Below are positions 52,905-64,000 of a stretch of 64,000 bases of DNA, one piece after another. Source of the DNA: Poecilobothrus nobilitatus (taxonomy: Eukaryota > Arthropoda > Insecta > Diptera > Dolichopodidae); the NCBI GenBank assembly GCA_947095535.1, contig OX352772.1:112897865-112961864 (forward strand). The letters are read 5' to 3'. The translations under genes were made by a program, and so were the position numbers. The stretch's first letter is position 1. Each line of letters starts with the position of its first letter. Below the pieces are notes generated by a model, which saw only the letters and a list, made by a program, of their open reading frames with translations, was not told the DNA's origin and ran no database searches.

Positions 52905-54334
52905 ATGAATACAAATAAATGTAACTGCTCTATCTGTACAGTTTTTGATGCAAAAACTGAATTTGTAACATGCAATAGTTTTTGCAAGAAACGCTTCCAC
53001 GGAGTCTGCCTAAATGCTCCTAGAGGGTTGTATTCCACGTTCTTGGCTCAGTATTTTGTTTGCAAATCATGCTTGAATTATCCTGCCAGTATGAATATGT
53101 TATTGAACGAAGTCAAAACATCTTTTAATAACATTAAAGATGAATACACAGGACTTGCAGCTAAATGACTCCTATAAACTGACTCTATAAAATATAATTC
53201 AGCATCTTTTAATGAAATGGCAAAAGACTACGAGTCACTGAGTATGACACTGAGCAGTAGAATTTGGCAGTAGAATTTGGTTTCTAAAAATGATGAGTTT
53301 CTCTCCGCACTAAACAGATCAAATGAATCTTTAAATACGTTGACTAGTGAGTTAATGTCATCTATTAACTTAGCTACAGAAACTTTTTGATTCAAAGCTA
53401 AGTAGTCAACCTTCAGATATTTCAAATAAACTGACTGATCAAATACGTAAATAATGAAATAATGACTTAAAATTTTAAGGAAATAATGAATATGGGGGTT
53501 AAGTTAGATGCTAGTTTGGATACATCTTTCGATATATTTAGATACAACCAAATGTATCTAAGTCAAAATTCAAAGGATATTTGAACTCAAACTGATGAAC
53601 CGTTCAGCTACAGTTCATTTCATAATGCCTTTATGTTTAAGCCTATAACCTCTCAAACGGTTGAATTCACTAATAAAGTGACTAATGATGGATTCAAAAT
53701 CAAATACACATCTAATAACACCAATGACAATTCATTACTTAGTGAAATTCTGTTATTCTAATAAATTCTTCTGTTAAATTAATATTATTATTTGTTATTC
53801 TTCTGTTAAATTAATACAATGTAGTAAAAATTTGGCTATCTTACCACCTTCATCCTCAGATTTAGCATCAACAGAAGAAGCTCAACACAGTTCTACTGCT
53901 AAGAAAGTTCGGTTTATTCCTCCAAATATTAAAGATATTAATACTGTCATCGATCAGAAATCAACTAAGGAACATCATGAACCTGTAACTATCCTATACT
54001 TTTCCAATTTTGCAGTGTCAACAACTTCTAGTTATCTTAGTAAGTTTTAAAAAAATACTTTTAATTTAAATAGTTTTAAAGTAGTCAATATTACTCCTAA
54101 GAATCTTAGATATAAACCAAAATACAAATCTTTCAAATTTATTGTACCTATATCCAAAGTTTGCGATATAATTAATTACAAGCGATGGAAAAAAGGTACA
54201 ATAATAAAAAAATTTGTATGCAATACTAATTTAGAGATTTCATCTACTAACACCTACACGAAGTTTAACACTGACAAAAATAAACTTTTATTAAATCCTT
54301 TTGCTATTCCGTTTTGTGCTAGAAAACAACAATA
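52905..54334 (+). pseudogene. LINE ORF1: PHD-like zinc finger, coiled coil and C-terminal domain
   Basis: MNTNKCNCSICTVFDAKTEF followed by CNSFCKKRFHGVCLNAP and FVCKSCLNY is a C4HC3-type finger (52905-53090). A broken coiled-coil section follows (53160-53500), then SSTAKKVRFIPPNIKDINTV (about 53890) and FKVVNITPKNLRYKPKYKSF, FIVPISKVCDIINYKRW (54070-54190), the usual basic C-terminal part of PHD-type LINE ORF1 proteins. Several stops and shifts. Confidence 0.7.
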
Positions 54335-54429
54335 AAAAACTTGCTATTAATAGTACAACATCAACTTTGAGATTCTAAACATCTTAACTTTGTTCAAGGG
54401 GGGATTTAAAAACCAGGATCCGCTAGCTC

Positions 54430-54863
54430 GGCCAATCTAATTGATAATAATAATGGAAATTATATTAATTATAATAGCATTAACAATAATAATAAAAATA
54501 ATAAATATAGAAATGAAATAAGTAATAAGTAATAATAGTTATAATAATAGTAATATTAATAAAAGTAATAAAAAAAATACTACTAATAACATTAACAATA
54601 ATAATAACAATAATAAAAGCAATAACAAAAGTAAGAAAAAAAAATCTCTAATAAGATAATTATTAAGAATATTAATAATAATAGTAAGAATAATTACAAT
54701 AACAACAATAAAAATAATATTAATAATAATAATAACAACAATAACAATAATAATTATATTAATAATAACAATAGCAATAATAAGGATATTAATAATGTTA
54801 ATCTTGATAATAACAACATTGATAATAACATTGATAACAACAATAACAATAATAGTAATAATG

Positions 54864-54894
<31 letters not shown>

Positions 54895-55015
54895 TAATAA
54901 CAAGAGTAATAATAGTAATTATATCATTAATAACAATAACAACAATGATAATAATAATAATAATAATAATATTAATAACAATGATAATAATAAAATTAAT
55001 ATAAATGATTCATTA
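54430..55015. repeat. Long AAT/ATA-rich trinucleotide tract
   Basis: Nearly 600 bp of AAT, AAC and ATA triplets. In one frame it encodes Asn/Ile runs and joins the open stretch at 55020-55260. Expansion of this tract probably lengthened the LINE. Confidence 0.9.
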
Positions 55016-55348
55016 TCAATAAATCCGCTAATACCCCCTATTGTTAGAATGACAAAACAATCACTAACAGAGGACTGCCAATACGCTTTATCAAGATTTA
55101 GAGATGAGAAAATTCTTCATAATGTACATTTACATAACGATTCATATAATCGCGTTATGAAGGGTAAAACAAGAACTCATTCATCTGTTCTCATCAACAA
55201 TGGGGGCCTACCATCTAACTTCAAAGATTTGTATTTTACCTTAGATACCACAAAGATATAGGCTTCACACCAAAAGAGGTTGAAGAGGGCCTTAAGGCTT
55301 ATCGTAGTCACAGAGACAATAACTACTATAATCACTTAAATCAATCTC

Positions 55349-57856
55349 GTGAGAACTACAACCAGTTTTTTCGTTCGAACTCCAAGTAAATATGCAAATC
55401 TCATCTCTTTATCTAACTCGATAAATAAAATAGAAACCTCTCAAAATACTAACCAGATAAATAACATTAAAATTTTTTATCATAACTGTAGTGGTATGAG
55501 AGGAAAGCTTAAAAAACTTTGTATTGATGTTAAGTCATGCAATTTTAATGTACTAGCTCTAACTGCAACATCGCTTAACGAATCGTTTAGAAACGAAGAA
55601 ATGCATAATGGTAATTGGTCCATTTACAAGAGCGATCGTAATTATCAGTTTACTAATAGTTCGCGAGGTGATGGTGTATTATTTGCCGTAAGTAATAACT
55701 TACCTAGTGTACCTGTAATTACTATTTCTTTTCAATCATTTGAACACCAATTTATTAAAATTAATTTAGGTACGAGCAGTTTATACCGAGGTATTGTTTA
55801 TTTCCCTCCAAACTCTGAGAATTCCTCTTATTCTGAATTTTATAGTGTATATCACAATATCATTTTAAATATGCATGAGGAGGACTCTATTTTCGTCTTT
55901 GGCGAGTTCAATCGCCCGGCTCATTCTTTTGTTGTTAATGATTCTGACGATTTGTTATTACCAATTAACGAGATTCCAGGACGAGATTGATTTCGGTCTT
56001 ATTAGTGAGTTTTATGGCAATGATTTACAGCAGATTATTAGTTATCCCAACAACAATAATAAATGATTAGATCTTGCATTTTCAAATGCATATGATAGAG
56101 TGATGGTAAAGCTCGCTGATGATGCTGATAATCTTTTTAATAACACTAATGCAATCATCTTTGAGTTCTTTACTTTCATTCCATTCTCGCACAAAACTTA
56201 CAATAATGAAATTGTAAATGATTTCCGTAATGCTGAATACCAAAGTATTAATAATGCTTTATCATCTACTAACTGGGACGAACTGTTAGCACAACAGGAT
56301 ATCAGCTCAATAATCTCTATCTTTTATTTAAAAATTTTTGAAATTATAAATGTTTTTTTACCTAAAACCCGTAAGAAAAACAAAACAACGGAACTATGGT
56401 TAGATAGAAAACTTAGAACTTTGCGTAACCAGCGCAATAAAATATACAAGAAAATTAAACACACAATAGCACCAAACTATAACTTATTGAATTCGTACAA
56501 GCTACTTGCAAATGAATTTAAATTGAAAGCACGTACAGCCTATGAAAACTATGTCAGGCAACAAATTAATTAGTGATCCCAAAAAGTTTTTCGAATTTGT
56601 CAACATAAAACGAAAAATATTCGGCTACCCTAATTCAGTGTCCAAGGACAATACTTTTTCCTCTTGCCCGAAAACAATTTGTAATTTTTTTTCCGACAGT
56701 TTTCGAAAAGTTTATCGTCCAAAAGAACAATTTCATATCTCTGCTAGTTCTTTATCTAATAGCTCAAATATGTTAATTACAGATCTGAAATAACGATTTC
56801 CGAAAGGGACATTTATGAAGCTATTATGAGCCTTTACACAAAGAAGGGTGCCGAACCTGACCTAATCCCTCCACTCTTCTTATATAGCTGTGCTCATTAT
56901 CTAATTACACCTCTTCATTTCATTTTAAATAAACCGCTTTCGAATGGTGTTTTTCTACATGTGTGGAAATCCTCTCATTTAACTCCCATCTACAAAAAAG
57001 GTGAAAGATCATCAGTAGAAAACTAAGATCGTTCCATTACAACGAACTTTATGTTATACATATCTGAAATCCTGAATAAAATGCAGAAAGGATATCAAGT
57101 TGATGCAATATACACTGATTTTATCGTGTAGATCACTACACTTTGCTAAACAAACTTACATCTTTTAGTACATCGGGTTCTCTTCTTACATGGCTTAACT
57201 CTTATTTATCAGAAAGGACCCAAAACGTTAAATATCAAGGTATATTGTCCAATATAATCGAGGTTACTTCTGGTGTACCTCAAGGTAGCCGTATAGGGCC
57301 ACTTTTATTCAATATATTTATTTCCGATCTTTCAAAATATTTGTGAGGTATGGCCCATAGCGTTTGCTGACGATCTAAAAATATATCAAGTCGTAAATGA
57401 CAGTTCTGACGCAGTTTACTTCAATCAAGCTTATCATCATTACATTATTGGTGCACAACCAACAAATTAGAGCTCAATATACGGAAATGCAAGGTTATGA
57501 GTTTTACCCGTAAACGTTCTTCTTTACTGTACGACTACAGAATAGATAATCTAATACTTGAAAGATTTTTTAATATTACTGATCTTGGAATTCTACTTGA
57601 TAATAAACCTACCTTTAATCTGCACTATGACCACTTAATTTCAAGAGCAAATAAAATGTTAGGTTTCATTAAGAGAAGAGCTAAAGAATTTAGTGACTTA
57701 GTTGTGACAAAAACTCTATATTTTTCGCTAGTTCGTACTATATTAGAATACGGTAGCATTATATGGGATCCAGCTTTTCAGGTTCATTTGAGTCAGTTCA
57801 AAAACAGTTTCTTCTATTTGCATTATGAAACCAATATAACCCTTCAGACTTTTTAA
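55349..57856 (+). pseudogene. LINE ORF2: APE endonuclease and reverse transcriptase
   Basis: Endonuclease: IKIFYHNCSGMRGKLKKLCI, NVLALTATSLNESF, RGDGVLFAVSNNL and IFVFGEFN (55349-55990). Linker: KTRKKNKTTELWLDRKLRTL (about 56370). RT: GAEPDLIPPLFLYSC and VWKSSHLTPIYKKGE (56826-57020), [17 protein letters not shown] with [20 protein letters not shown] (57143-57346), AFADDLKIYQVVNDSSDAV (about 57362) and FNITDLGILLDNKPTFNLHY with FIKRRAKEF and YGSIIWDP (57497-57780). FADD and SGVPQGSxxGPLLF place it with CR1/jockey-type RTs. At least six frame breaks. Confidence 0.85.
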
Positions 57857-59100
57857 ATCTTCCTAGCTACATTACAAGACTTAAATTCTTAAACATGCTC
57901 CCCTTGTCCTCACGTAGACAAATATTTTCATCATGTGTTACTTTTGACATTCTAAATAATAATATTGCTATCCAATCTCTTAATTACAAATTTAGACTTT
58001 ATGATAGAGTTAAAGATACACGAAATTTTTAGTGGAATATAAACACAGTACAGAATACTGAAGAAATGAACCGATAAACAGATGTTGTATTACATTCAAT
58101 AAAATCAGTTATCTCTATTCTTCAACAATTTCCAGAAATACCTTCAAAAATACTTTACATCAACACTTTTTCAATTTACTGACCTCAGAATATTAATTCT
58201 AAGCAATTCATAAATATACTTTTCATAAGTTTATTCAAATGTATAATTTTTGTATTAATTTTCACAAAAAAGTTTTTATAATATAATTTCATAATTATGT
58301 TCATACATTCATAATTCTACATTAAGTATTTAAAGCATATTTTGATTATGTCATCAAGTTTTATTTTTATTTTTTTCTTTTTAATAGTAGGTACTGTTTA
58401 TTGTTTACATACTAACATATCATTAAGAATTATAAAGTTTACTTAAGAATTTAAGTTTTTATGTAGGTAATCAAATTTTGTATTGTATAACTTCTATTTT
58501 TTAAGTCTGAAATATATGTTTAATATTATACATATTAATTAGTCATTAAAAATTGCAATCATATTTTCAATATCAATGTTATAATGTCTGTTATTTTTTG
58601 TCTTTTTGTTTTTTTAAATATGTACATACCTTGTGTTGGTAATTAAAATAAAATAAAATACGGGGCTTCTAGCAACCTACGCTTTTGCTAACTCACAGAT
58701 TATTTATGAAAATGCCCATATTATATTTATACTATAATATTTTTCCCAATTTGTTTTTATCTGGGTATCCAAAAATTCGAAAAGTCTCTTAGGCTCTTCT
58801 TTCACGGTACAAAATGGTATTTAATTCCCTTTCCATTTCTTCTATTTCTTCATTTAAAATGAAACTCCAAATAAAACTAGCTTTCTTAATTTTATTTTTT
58901 AATATTTTCAATACACAAAATTTCAAAACGGAAAATGTCTTTATTTTAGATAAAATAATTCAATTTATGTTTTTGACACCAAACATTTTCCATACAAAGC
59001 AAAATCTTTTTTTTTTCAATTCTTAAGACTTTCATGATAGCGGGACTTTTTTTTAAAGACTTCTCAGAGAAGAAAAAAGTCTTAAATCACAAGACTACTA

Positions 59101-60400
59101 TAATTTTTTTTCTAAGTCCAATTTGTTTTTATCTGTGAATCCGAAAATTGGAAAAGTCTCTTAGGCATCTTCTTTCACGGTACAAAATGGTATTTACTTC
59201 CCTTTCCATGTTTTCAATTTCTTCATCCAAAATGAAACCTTTTTAGAAAAAAGGTATTTCAGTCCTATTTTAATATATAAATGAAAAAATAAAAATACAA
59301 AAACAAATTCACTTCTTTTTTTTTGAAATAAAATTATCTTAAATTTTATCAATTTCATAAATTTTTGAAATAAAATTCACTATGATCTACCTGATGTTAC
59401 TATTGATGTGGATACCGTTAGTTCCCAAGGTGGATTAACACTATTGCCCGTGCCATAAACGTCGTCGAATAAATTAAAGCACTCCCCAGTGGTATCCCAT
59501 CTCCCATCTCGACCACTACCTTTATTTCTTTTTTTATCCGCTTGTAAGTGGCCGAATGATTAAATGTTAAATTTTAAAGAGAATAACAGCATAAAATTGT
59601 TACTTTTCTAAATATAAAAATAAAAACATTAAATGTTTTAAATAATCTTTCAAAATACACAAAGCAAAGAAAACTAGTATAAAAATTGTACGGATACTAA
59701 ATATTTATTCTTTCAATTTGACGTCTACTTTTTATTTTTGTATTTTTGAACCCCGTAATGAAAATCTTACTTTTGTTTTCAAGTATTTAGAATTTGCAGA
59801 ATAACTGCAAATTAATTTTTGAAAATAGTTAATTCTCGTTCCCGGTTCAATCAATATGTTGCCGTAGGTATATAGATTTCATCAAATACTACATTTAAAA
59901 AAAGATTATAACCATTTTTTTTTTATGGACTGGTACCAATTACTGAGATTAAAAATTTAGATTCAAAGCAAATTTTTGTCGTTGAGCAGAACAGGTTTTG
60001 GACAATAATTTATTGTTTTTAAAATTTGACGTTCTAAAATTAATTTAGTAGGTTCCGAAATTTCTTCTAACCTAACAAATACTTCATCTGAAATTCTGAA
60101 ATTTAATTTTTATTTTTTAATGATTTCACAATATCTACAAAACTTTATAATTCTGTCATTTTTCGTCTATTGTTTTGTTTTAAGGTTTTAATTTTCCTAT
60201 CCTTCTTTTTGTTTCTCTCAAAAGCCGTTATTTTTGTTTAACGTTTGTAGACTACAAAGAATGAATTCTTGAGATATTGTGACTATTGTTCGATTTAAAG
60301 AAATTCTCGGGTTTTCGTTATTGTTCATTTAATGATCATATGAACTAACAGTTAAAGGGTTCGGAAACTATAACTAAAAAAGCTAATTTAATATGTTATG
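59101..60400. repeat. Recurrent repeat blocks (second copies)
   Basis: 59101-59230 repeats 58715-58860 (GGTACAAAATGGTATTTA). 59380-59560 repeats the SANT-like relic of 48300-48500. 59581-59690 is an uninterrupted version of the sequence into which RTE-like copies were inserted at 48990 and 61855. 59830-60390 repeats 40390-40980. No intact gene. Confidence 0.7.
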
Positions 60401-61750
60401 CGATTTAATTAAATCAATTTTATGAAAAGCAAGCTGCAAATCAACACTTCAATTTTATCAAAAGCAAGCTGGTCACGTGAGCAAGGTTTTAAATACAAAA
60501 AACTTAACTGCAGCTATACGTTATAGCTATACGTAGGACTATAAAATCAAAACTGGCCATCTGCTACCCCCTAGAAAAACCAGATAGATATTGATTCTAG
60601 TTAAGTTGCCAGCGGTGATGTCAAATTGAAATTAGAAATTTTTAAAATGCGATAAAAAACATTATAAATTTAAATCAAAATTCGAGATTATTTGGAAAAC
60701 TGTCTATGTATTGCAATGTAAGAATCAATACAATACAAAAATCAGCTGTCTCCACCACAGGACCGACCGCCACTACACAAAAAGTACAATGCCAAAATTT
60801 GTAGGATTTTTCACATAATTTATATCAAAGTTATTAAATTATCTAATAATTTAATAACATTGTGTTTTATTCAATAAAAATAATTATAAGCAATGAAATC
60901 GTAAAAATATATGTACATTCATTCATACATCCATTTATTATTATTATTATTGTAATGTAGATACATGATTTTTTTTTCATTCAAAAAATAATAATAACTG
61001 TATAATATTAAAAAATAATAAAAACTGTAAACAAATACAAAACAAACATAAGATTAATATTAAATCTGCTAACAAAAATTTTGCCGTTTTAATTTTATGT
61101 TATCAACAAATGAATAAATAATATGCATTGGCATAGGTATAAGTACATAAATATGTATGTATATAAATTTTTAGAGATATAAAAAAAAAAACAAAAAAAA
61201 ATTGTTCATATAAATTCATATGGAGTGTTATGTATGAAATTTGGACTTAGAAAAAAAATTAAATAAAAGTTAAAGTTAGTCGGATCAAAAAAAGTTGTAA
61301 ATAAATAAAGTAAAAAAATGGCAAAGTTGTTCCTCTTTACTTGTGTAACAACTTTTTCTTAACAATTTTTCTCACCAAATTTTTCTGTTACGAAATATTC
61401 GTAAAAAACTTAAAAAGTACACTAGTAAACTACCACTTGCGGTTGTCCGATGTGCTCCAAAAGCATCCGAGATATTTACGTCAAAACCTTAAATATGAAA
61501 TTTCAAAAAATTCCGCTCAGTCGTTTAAGCTGTACACGTGCCCACAGACAAACACACGCACCCACACACACACACAGACGGACATCATGCTGAAAAGTTT
61601 TTTACAGCCTTCTCCACACCGGAGTAGTGCATTTTTGCCAAAATCTCGGGTACACATTTTTAGTATGAAAACAATACCTACCTTATACATTAATGTATGC
61701 GGTCGGTAAAAAAGTGGCAGTATTTTCTATATATGTATAGCAAATACTGT
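60401..61750. other. AT-rich sequence with a (CA)n tract, no gene
   Basis: Mostly A/T. A short (CA)n microsatellite (61553-61578) is followed by ACAGACGGACATCATGCTGA and ATTTTTGCCAAAATCTCGGG, phrases typical of dispersed insect repeats. An open stretch of 122 codons at 61341-61709 looks like repeat translation. Confidence 0.5.
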
Positions 61751-61854
61751 TGTTTTTCTAACTATAAAAATAAAAACAGTAAATGTTTTAAATAATCTTT
61801 CAAAATACACAATAAAAATAAAGAAAGCTAGTATAAAAATTTTACGCATTTTTT

Positions 61855-63300
61855 TTTCTTTCTACTCCCTTGGGGAGCATAGGGCCTCCACAAAGCCTCT
61901 GTATCTAATTCTATTTTGCGCTAGCATTTTAACTTCAGACCATTTTTCCCTGCTTACTGTATCTTCTTTATTACTATCCTCCTCCACGTAATTCTGGGTC
62001 TTCCCATTTTCCTTTTTCCTTGAGGGTTCCAATCAAGAGCCTCTTTGGCTATCGTGGAATTTTTTCTAAGTGCATGGAAATCCACTTATATTTCTTCTCC
62101 CTGATGACCAAGTTTATGGGTTTTCTGATTGGTCATAATCCAAAGATCGGTGTTTGATATTCTTTGTGGCCAGAATATTCTGCATATTTTTCACAAACAT
62201 CTGTTGAGGAATACTTCTAATTTGTGGATTATTTTTTCTCTAACCAGCCATGTTTCGTTGCCGTGTAGCAAGATCGATTTCACACATGTTTCGAATATTG
62301 TTAATTCTGTGGCTCTATTAATTTGTGCTCTGCATCCTCTAATGCTCTGCATCCTACTAATGCTCTAACTCCCGTTGTAACTATGCACACAAGGTAGTTA
62401 TAATTCGATACACCTTCTAGTGGTGTATCATTTACTTTTATTGGTGTGGTGCTGGTTGTATTTATCCTCATTATTTTTGTTTTCCCCATGTTCATTTTGA
62501 GACCGACTTCTGTCGCTTTCCTTGAAAGCTCGTCTATCTAGATTTGCATGTTGGTGTGGGAATGCGATAAGAGACATATGTCGTTTGCGTAGTCTAAATT
62601 TTGTAGTTTGTTTGTGAAGCACCAGTTTATACCTCCTCTATTTGCGTTATTGATTTTGTTCATGACTACATCTAATAGAACGTTGAACAGGAAAGGGGAG
62701 ATTGGGCAGCCTTGTTTTACACCATTCTGCAGTTTTATTGGCATACACAGTTTTCTTTTATGGAGTATTTGGGAATCTGTATCTTTATATAGGGCCGTAA
62801 TCATCCTTATTATTTACTCTGGTATGGATCTTTTTCCCACTGCTTTCCATATTTCACCTCTTTTTATAGTATTGAATGCTCTTTTGAAGTCTGTTTAGGC
62901 GACATATAGACAGTGGGTATTTCTGGAGACTGCTCTATTATAATTCCAAGTAAAATCGCATGATCTATACAACTCTCCTCTTTTGAATAAAATTTGTTCT
63001 CTTCTTGTTGTGTTTTCGAGGTGATCTACGATTATAGAGTGTATTATTAGTGCTATAATTTTTACAAATGCATTTAATATGGTAATGTCTCTCCGATTGC
63101 TGCAATCACTTAAGTCTCCTTTTATAGGTAGTTTTACTATAATTTCAGTTTTCCAGTGTGAATTTACATCTTCTCTTTCTCAAATACTTGCTACGATTAG
63201 TTGGAGGACTTCTGAGCTTCTTTTGCTGTCGGTTTAAAATAACTCCACTCGAATAGGATCTGTTCCTTATTCTTTCCAATTGCTAGCATCCACTTTGATT
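61855..63300 (-). mobile_element. RTE-like non-LTR retrotransposon fragment, copy 3
   Basis: Minus-strand pieces: MITALYKDTDSQILHKRKLC and MPIKLQNGVKQGCPISPFLF with NKINNANRGGINWC (62538-62804), MNMGKTKIMRINTTSTTPIK with VSNYNYLVCIVTT (62301-62495) and the WNPQGK-type end near 62030. Over 90 percent alike by eye to 48995-50400, with shared flanks. Many stops. No functional RT. Confidence 0.82.
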
Positions 63301-64000
63301 TAAGCCCTTCAGTCTTGGAAAATCTTTAAATCAAAAAAATTAACTATTACATTTTTGTCTGAAATTATAAATTTATGTATCAAAAAAAAAAATATGTAAA
63401 TTTAAATATGTATTTTTAAAAAAAATCAAAATATGAACTAAGTTTACATTTTTACAATATAACCACAAGTCACTGATACAAACATTTTTTCATCATGGCT
63501 TTTGTCAAAATTATAATTTCTTTTGCATATAAAATAGCATGATTTGTAAATTATTTAGGTTTTGCACATTGTGTTATTAATTTTATAATGTTTTTATTAT
63601 GATTAAGGCTTTTTTTTATTTAAACACAATTTTTTTAACACAAATTTATAAACTTATCAAAAATTAAAGGAAAAATAAATCTAAAATACTAGTTTGAATT
63701 AAACAAAACTTAAATTACAATAAGTATAACACTTTAATTTTAAAAATTTCTAATTGCTGTAAACAAAACTAAACAAAACAAACAAAATAATTATGTTATC
63801 ATAAAAATGAAATTTTTTTTTGACAAAAAAGCCACATTTTGGCAATTGATTTTACCTCACTAATTTCAATATAATATGTATGTATGAATACAGAATTTTT
63901 TCTTCCTTATAACTTTTTATTCCTTATATATGTTCTAAGTTTGTGACGCTAAAAAAATAGACGTTTCAAACATTACGTGCTGCCAAAAGTAGCGAAACAA
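63300..64000. repeat. Repeated blocks (63300-63600 and R1 copy 3, cut by window end)
   Basis: 63300-63600 matches 50400-50690 and 63605-64000 matches 50755-51150 and 41005-41400, ending in the ATTACGTGCTGCCAAAAGTAGCG subterminal repeat. No gene. Confidence 0.75.

Larger units (their letters stand above)
52600..58660 (+). mobile_element. CR1/jockey-like non-LTR retrotransposon (~6 kb), decayed
   Basis: Inserted in a repeat block after CCCAAAAT and ending in a TTAAAATAAAATAAAAT tail that merges with the same target bases, so AAAAT is probably the target duplication. ORF1 starts with a PHD-like finger (52905). ORF2 has endonuclease (55349-55990) and RT (56100-57856). Stops and shifts throughout. 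Its near-full length contrasts with the other retroelement fragments in this window. Confidence 0.85.
52131..59100. repeat. Inverted-motif block, copy 2, interrupted by a 6-kb LINE
   Basis: Left ATCATGAAAGTCTTGTGAGTT (about 52132) and right AAATCACAAGACTA (about 59083) match the ends of the block at 42249-45485. The middle reads CCGACTTCTGATTCCCAAAAT at 52578-52600 and resumes with ACGGGGCTTCTAGCAACC at 58660; in the first copy these are continuous (45190-45225), which defines the LINE insertion site. Confidence 0.75.

Noticed and set aside
54795..55004. 69-codon Ile/Thr-rich ORF
   Set aside because: Translation of the AAT/ATA triplet tract in one of several open frames.
61341..61709. 122-codon ORF around the (CA)n tract
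   Set aside because: It spans a microsatellite and dispersed-repeat phrases and has no domain-like composition.

Overview
The window is very AT-rich eukaryotic DNA built almost entirely of mobile elements. Polinton/Maverick (adintovirus-like) elements, PIF/Harbinger and piggyBac transposases, non-LTR retrotransposons and short interspersed repeats with terminal inversions together point to an arthropod, most likely an insect. The repeat style resembles that of flies, but this is not provable from sequence alone. I see no rRNA, convincing tRNA, CRISPR array or ordinary host gene.

Region 1 (1-30489) is a nest of large virus-like DNA transposons. Polinton A (210-15234) is complete end to end. 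It has 5'-AGT...ACT-3' termini, long terminal inverted repeats and a perfect 6-bp target duplication (GAGGTA). It carries integrase with chromodomain, packaging ATPase, adenain-like protease, PLA2-domain protein, penton- and hexon-like capsid proteins, a fibre-like protein, a LITAF-domain protein and a family-B DNA polymerase that keeps its exonuclease part but lacks the polymerase palm. Polinton A sits inside the DNA polymerase gene of a second, differently organised element, Polinton B. B's polymerase starts left of the window and resumes at 15235. B runs on to about 30489 with integrase, protease, hexon-like and penton-like capsid proteins, a pVI/pX-like basic protein, packaging ATPase and small conserved genes. 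Most B virion genes form one minus-strand array with overlapping stop/start codons. B is decayed: frameshifts, stops, and two oppositely oriented copies of a 1.55-1.6 kb repeat, one splitting the penton gene and one splitting an exonuclease-like gene. B's right end appears to lie within the YADD catalytic motif of an older non-LTR retrotransposon, which would make three nested layers: LINE, then B, then A.

Region 2 (30490-41480) holds the LINE fragment, a decayed Harbinger transposase (33532-34774), a repeat with terminal inverted motifs (35034-35950), a broken piggyBac transposase (37141-39042) and AT-rich repeats.

Region 3 (about 40390-64000) is a patchwork of blocks that recur two or three times. 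They include a Harbinger-type accessory ORF, an intergenic block bounded by an inverted motif, a second Harbinger transposase relic, three RTE-like retroelement copies and a 6-kb CR1/jockey-like element. The uninterrupted copies of each block reveal where retroelements were inserted in the others.

The Polinton genes would work together as in other members: integrase inserts the genome, protein-primed PolB copies it, ATPase and protease package and mature a particle built from double and single jelly-roll capsid proteins. In this window only A retains mostly intact virion genes, and even A lacks a whole polymerase.
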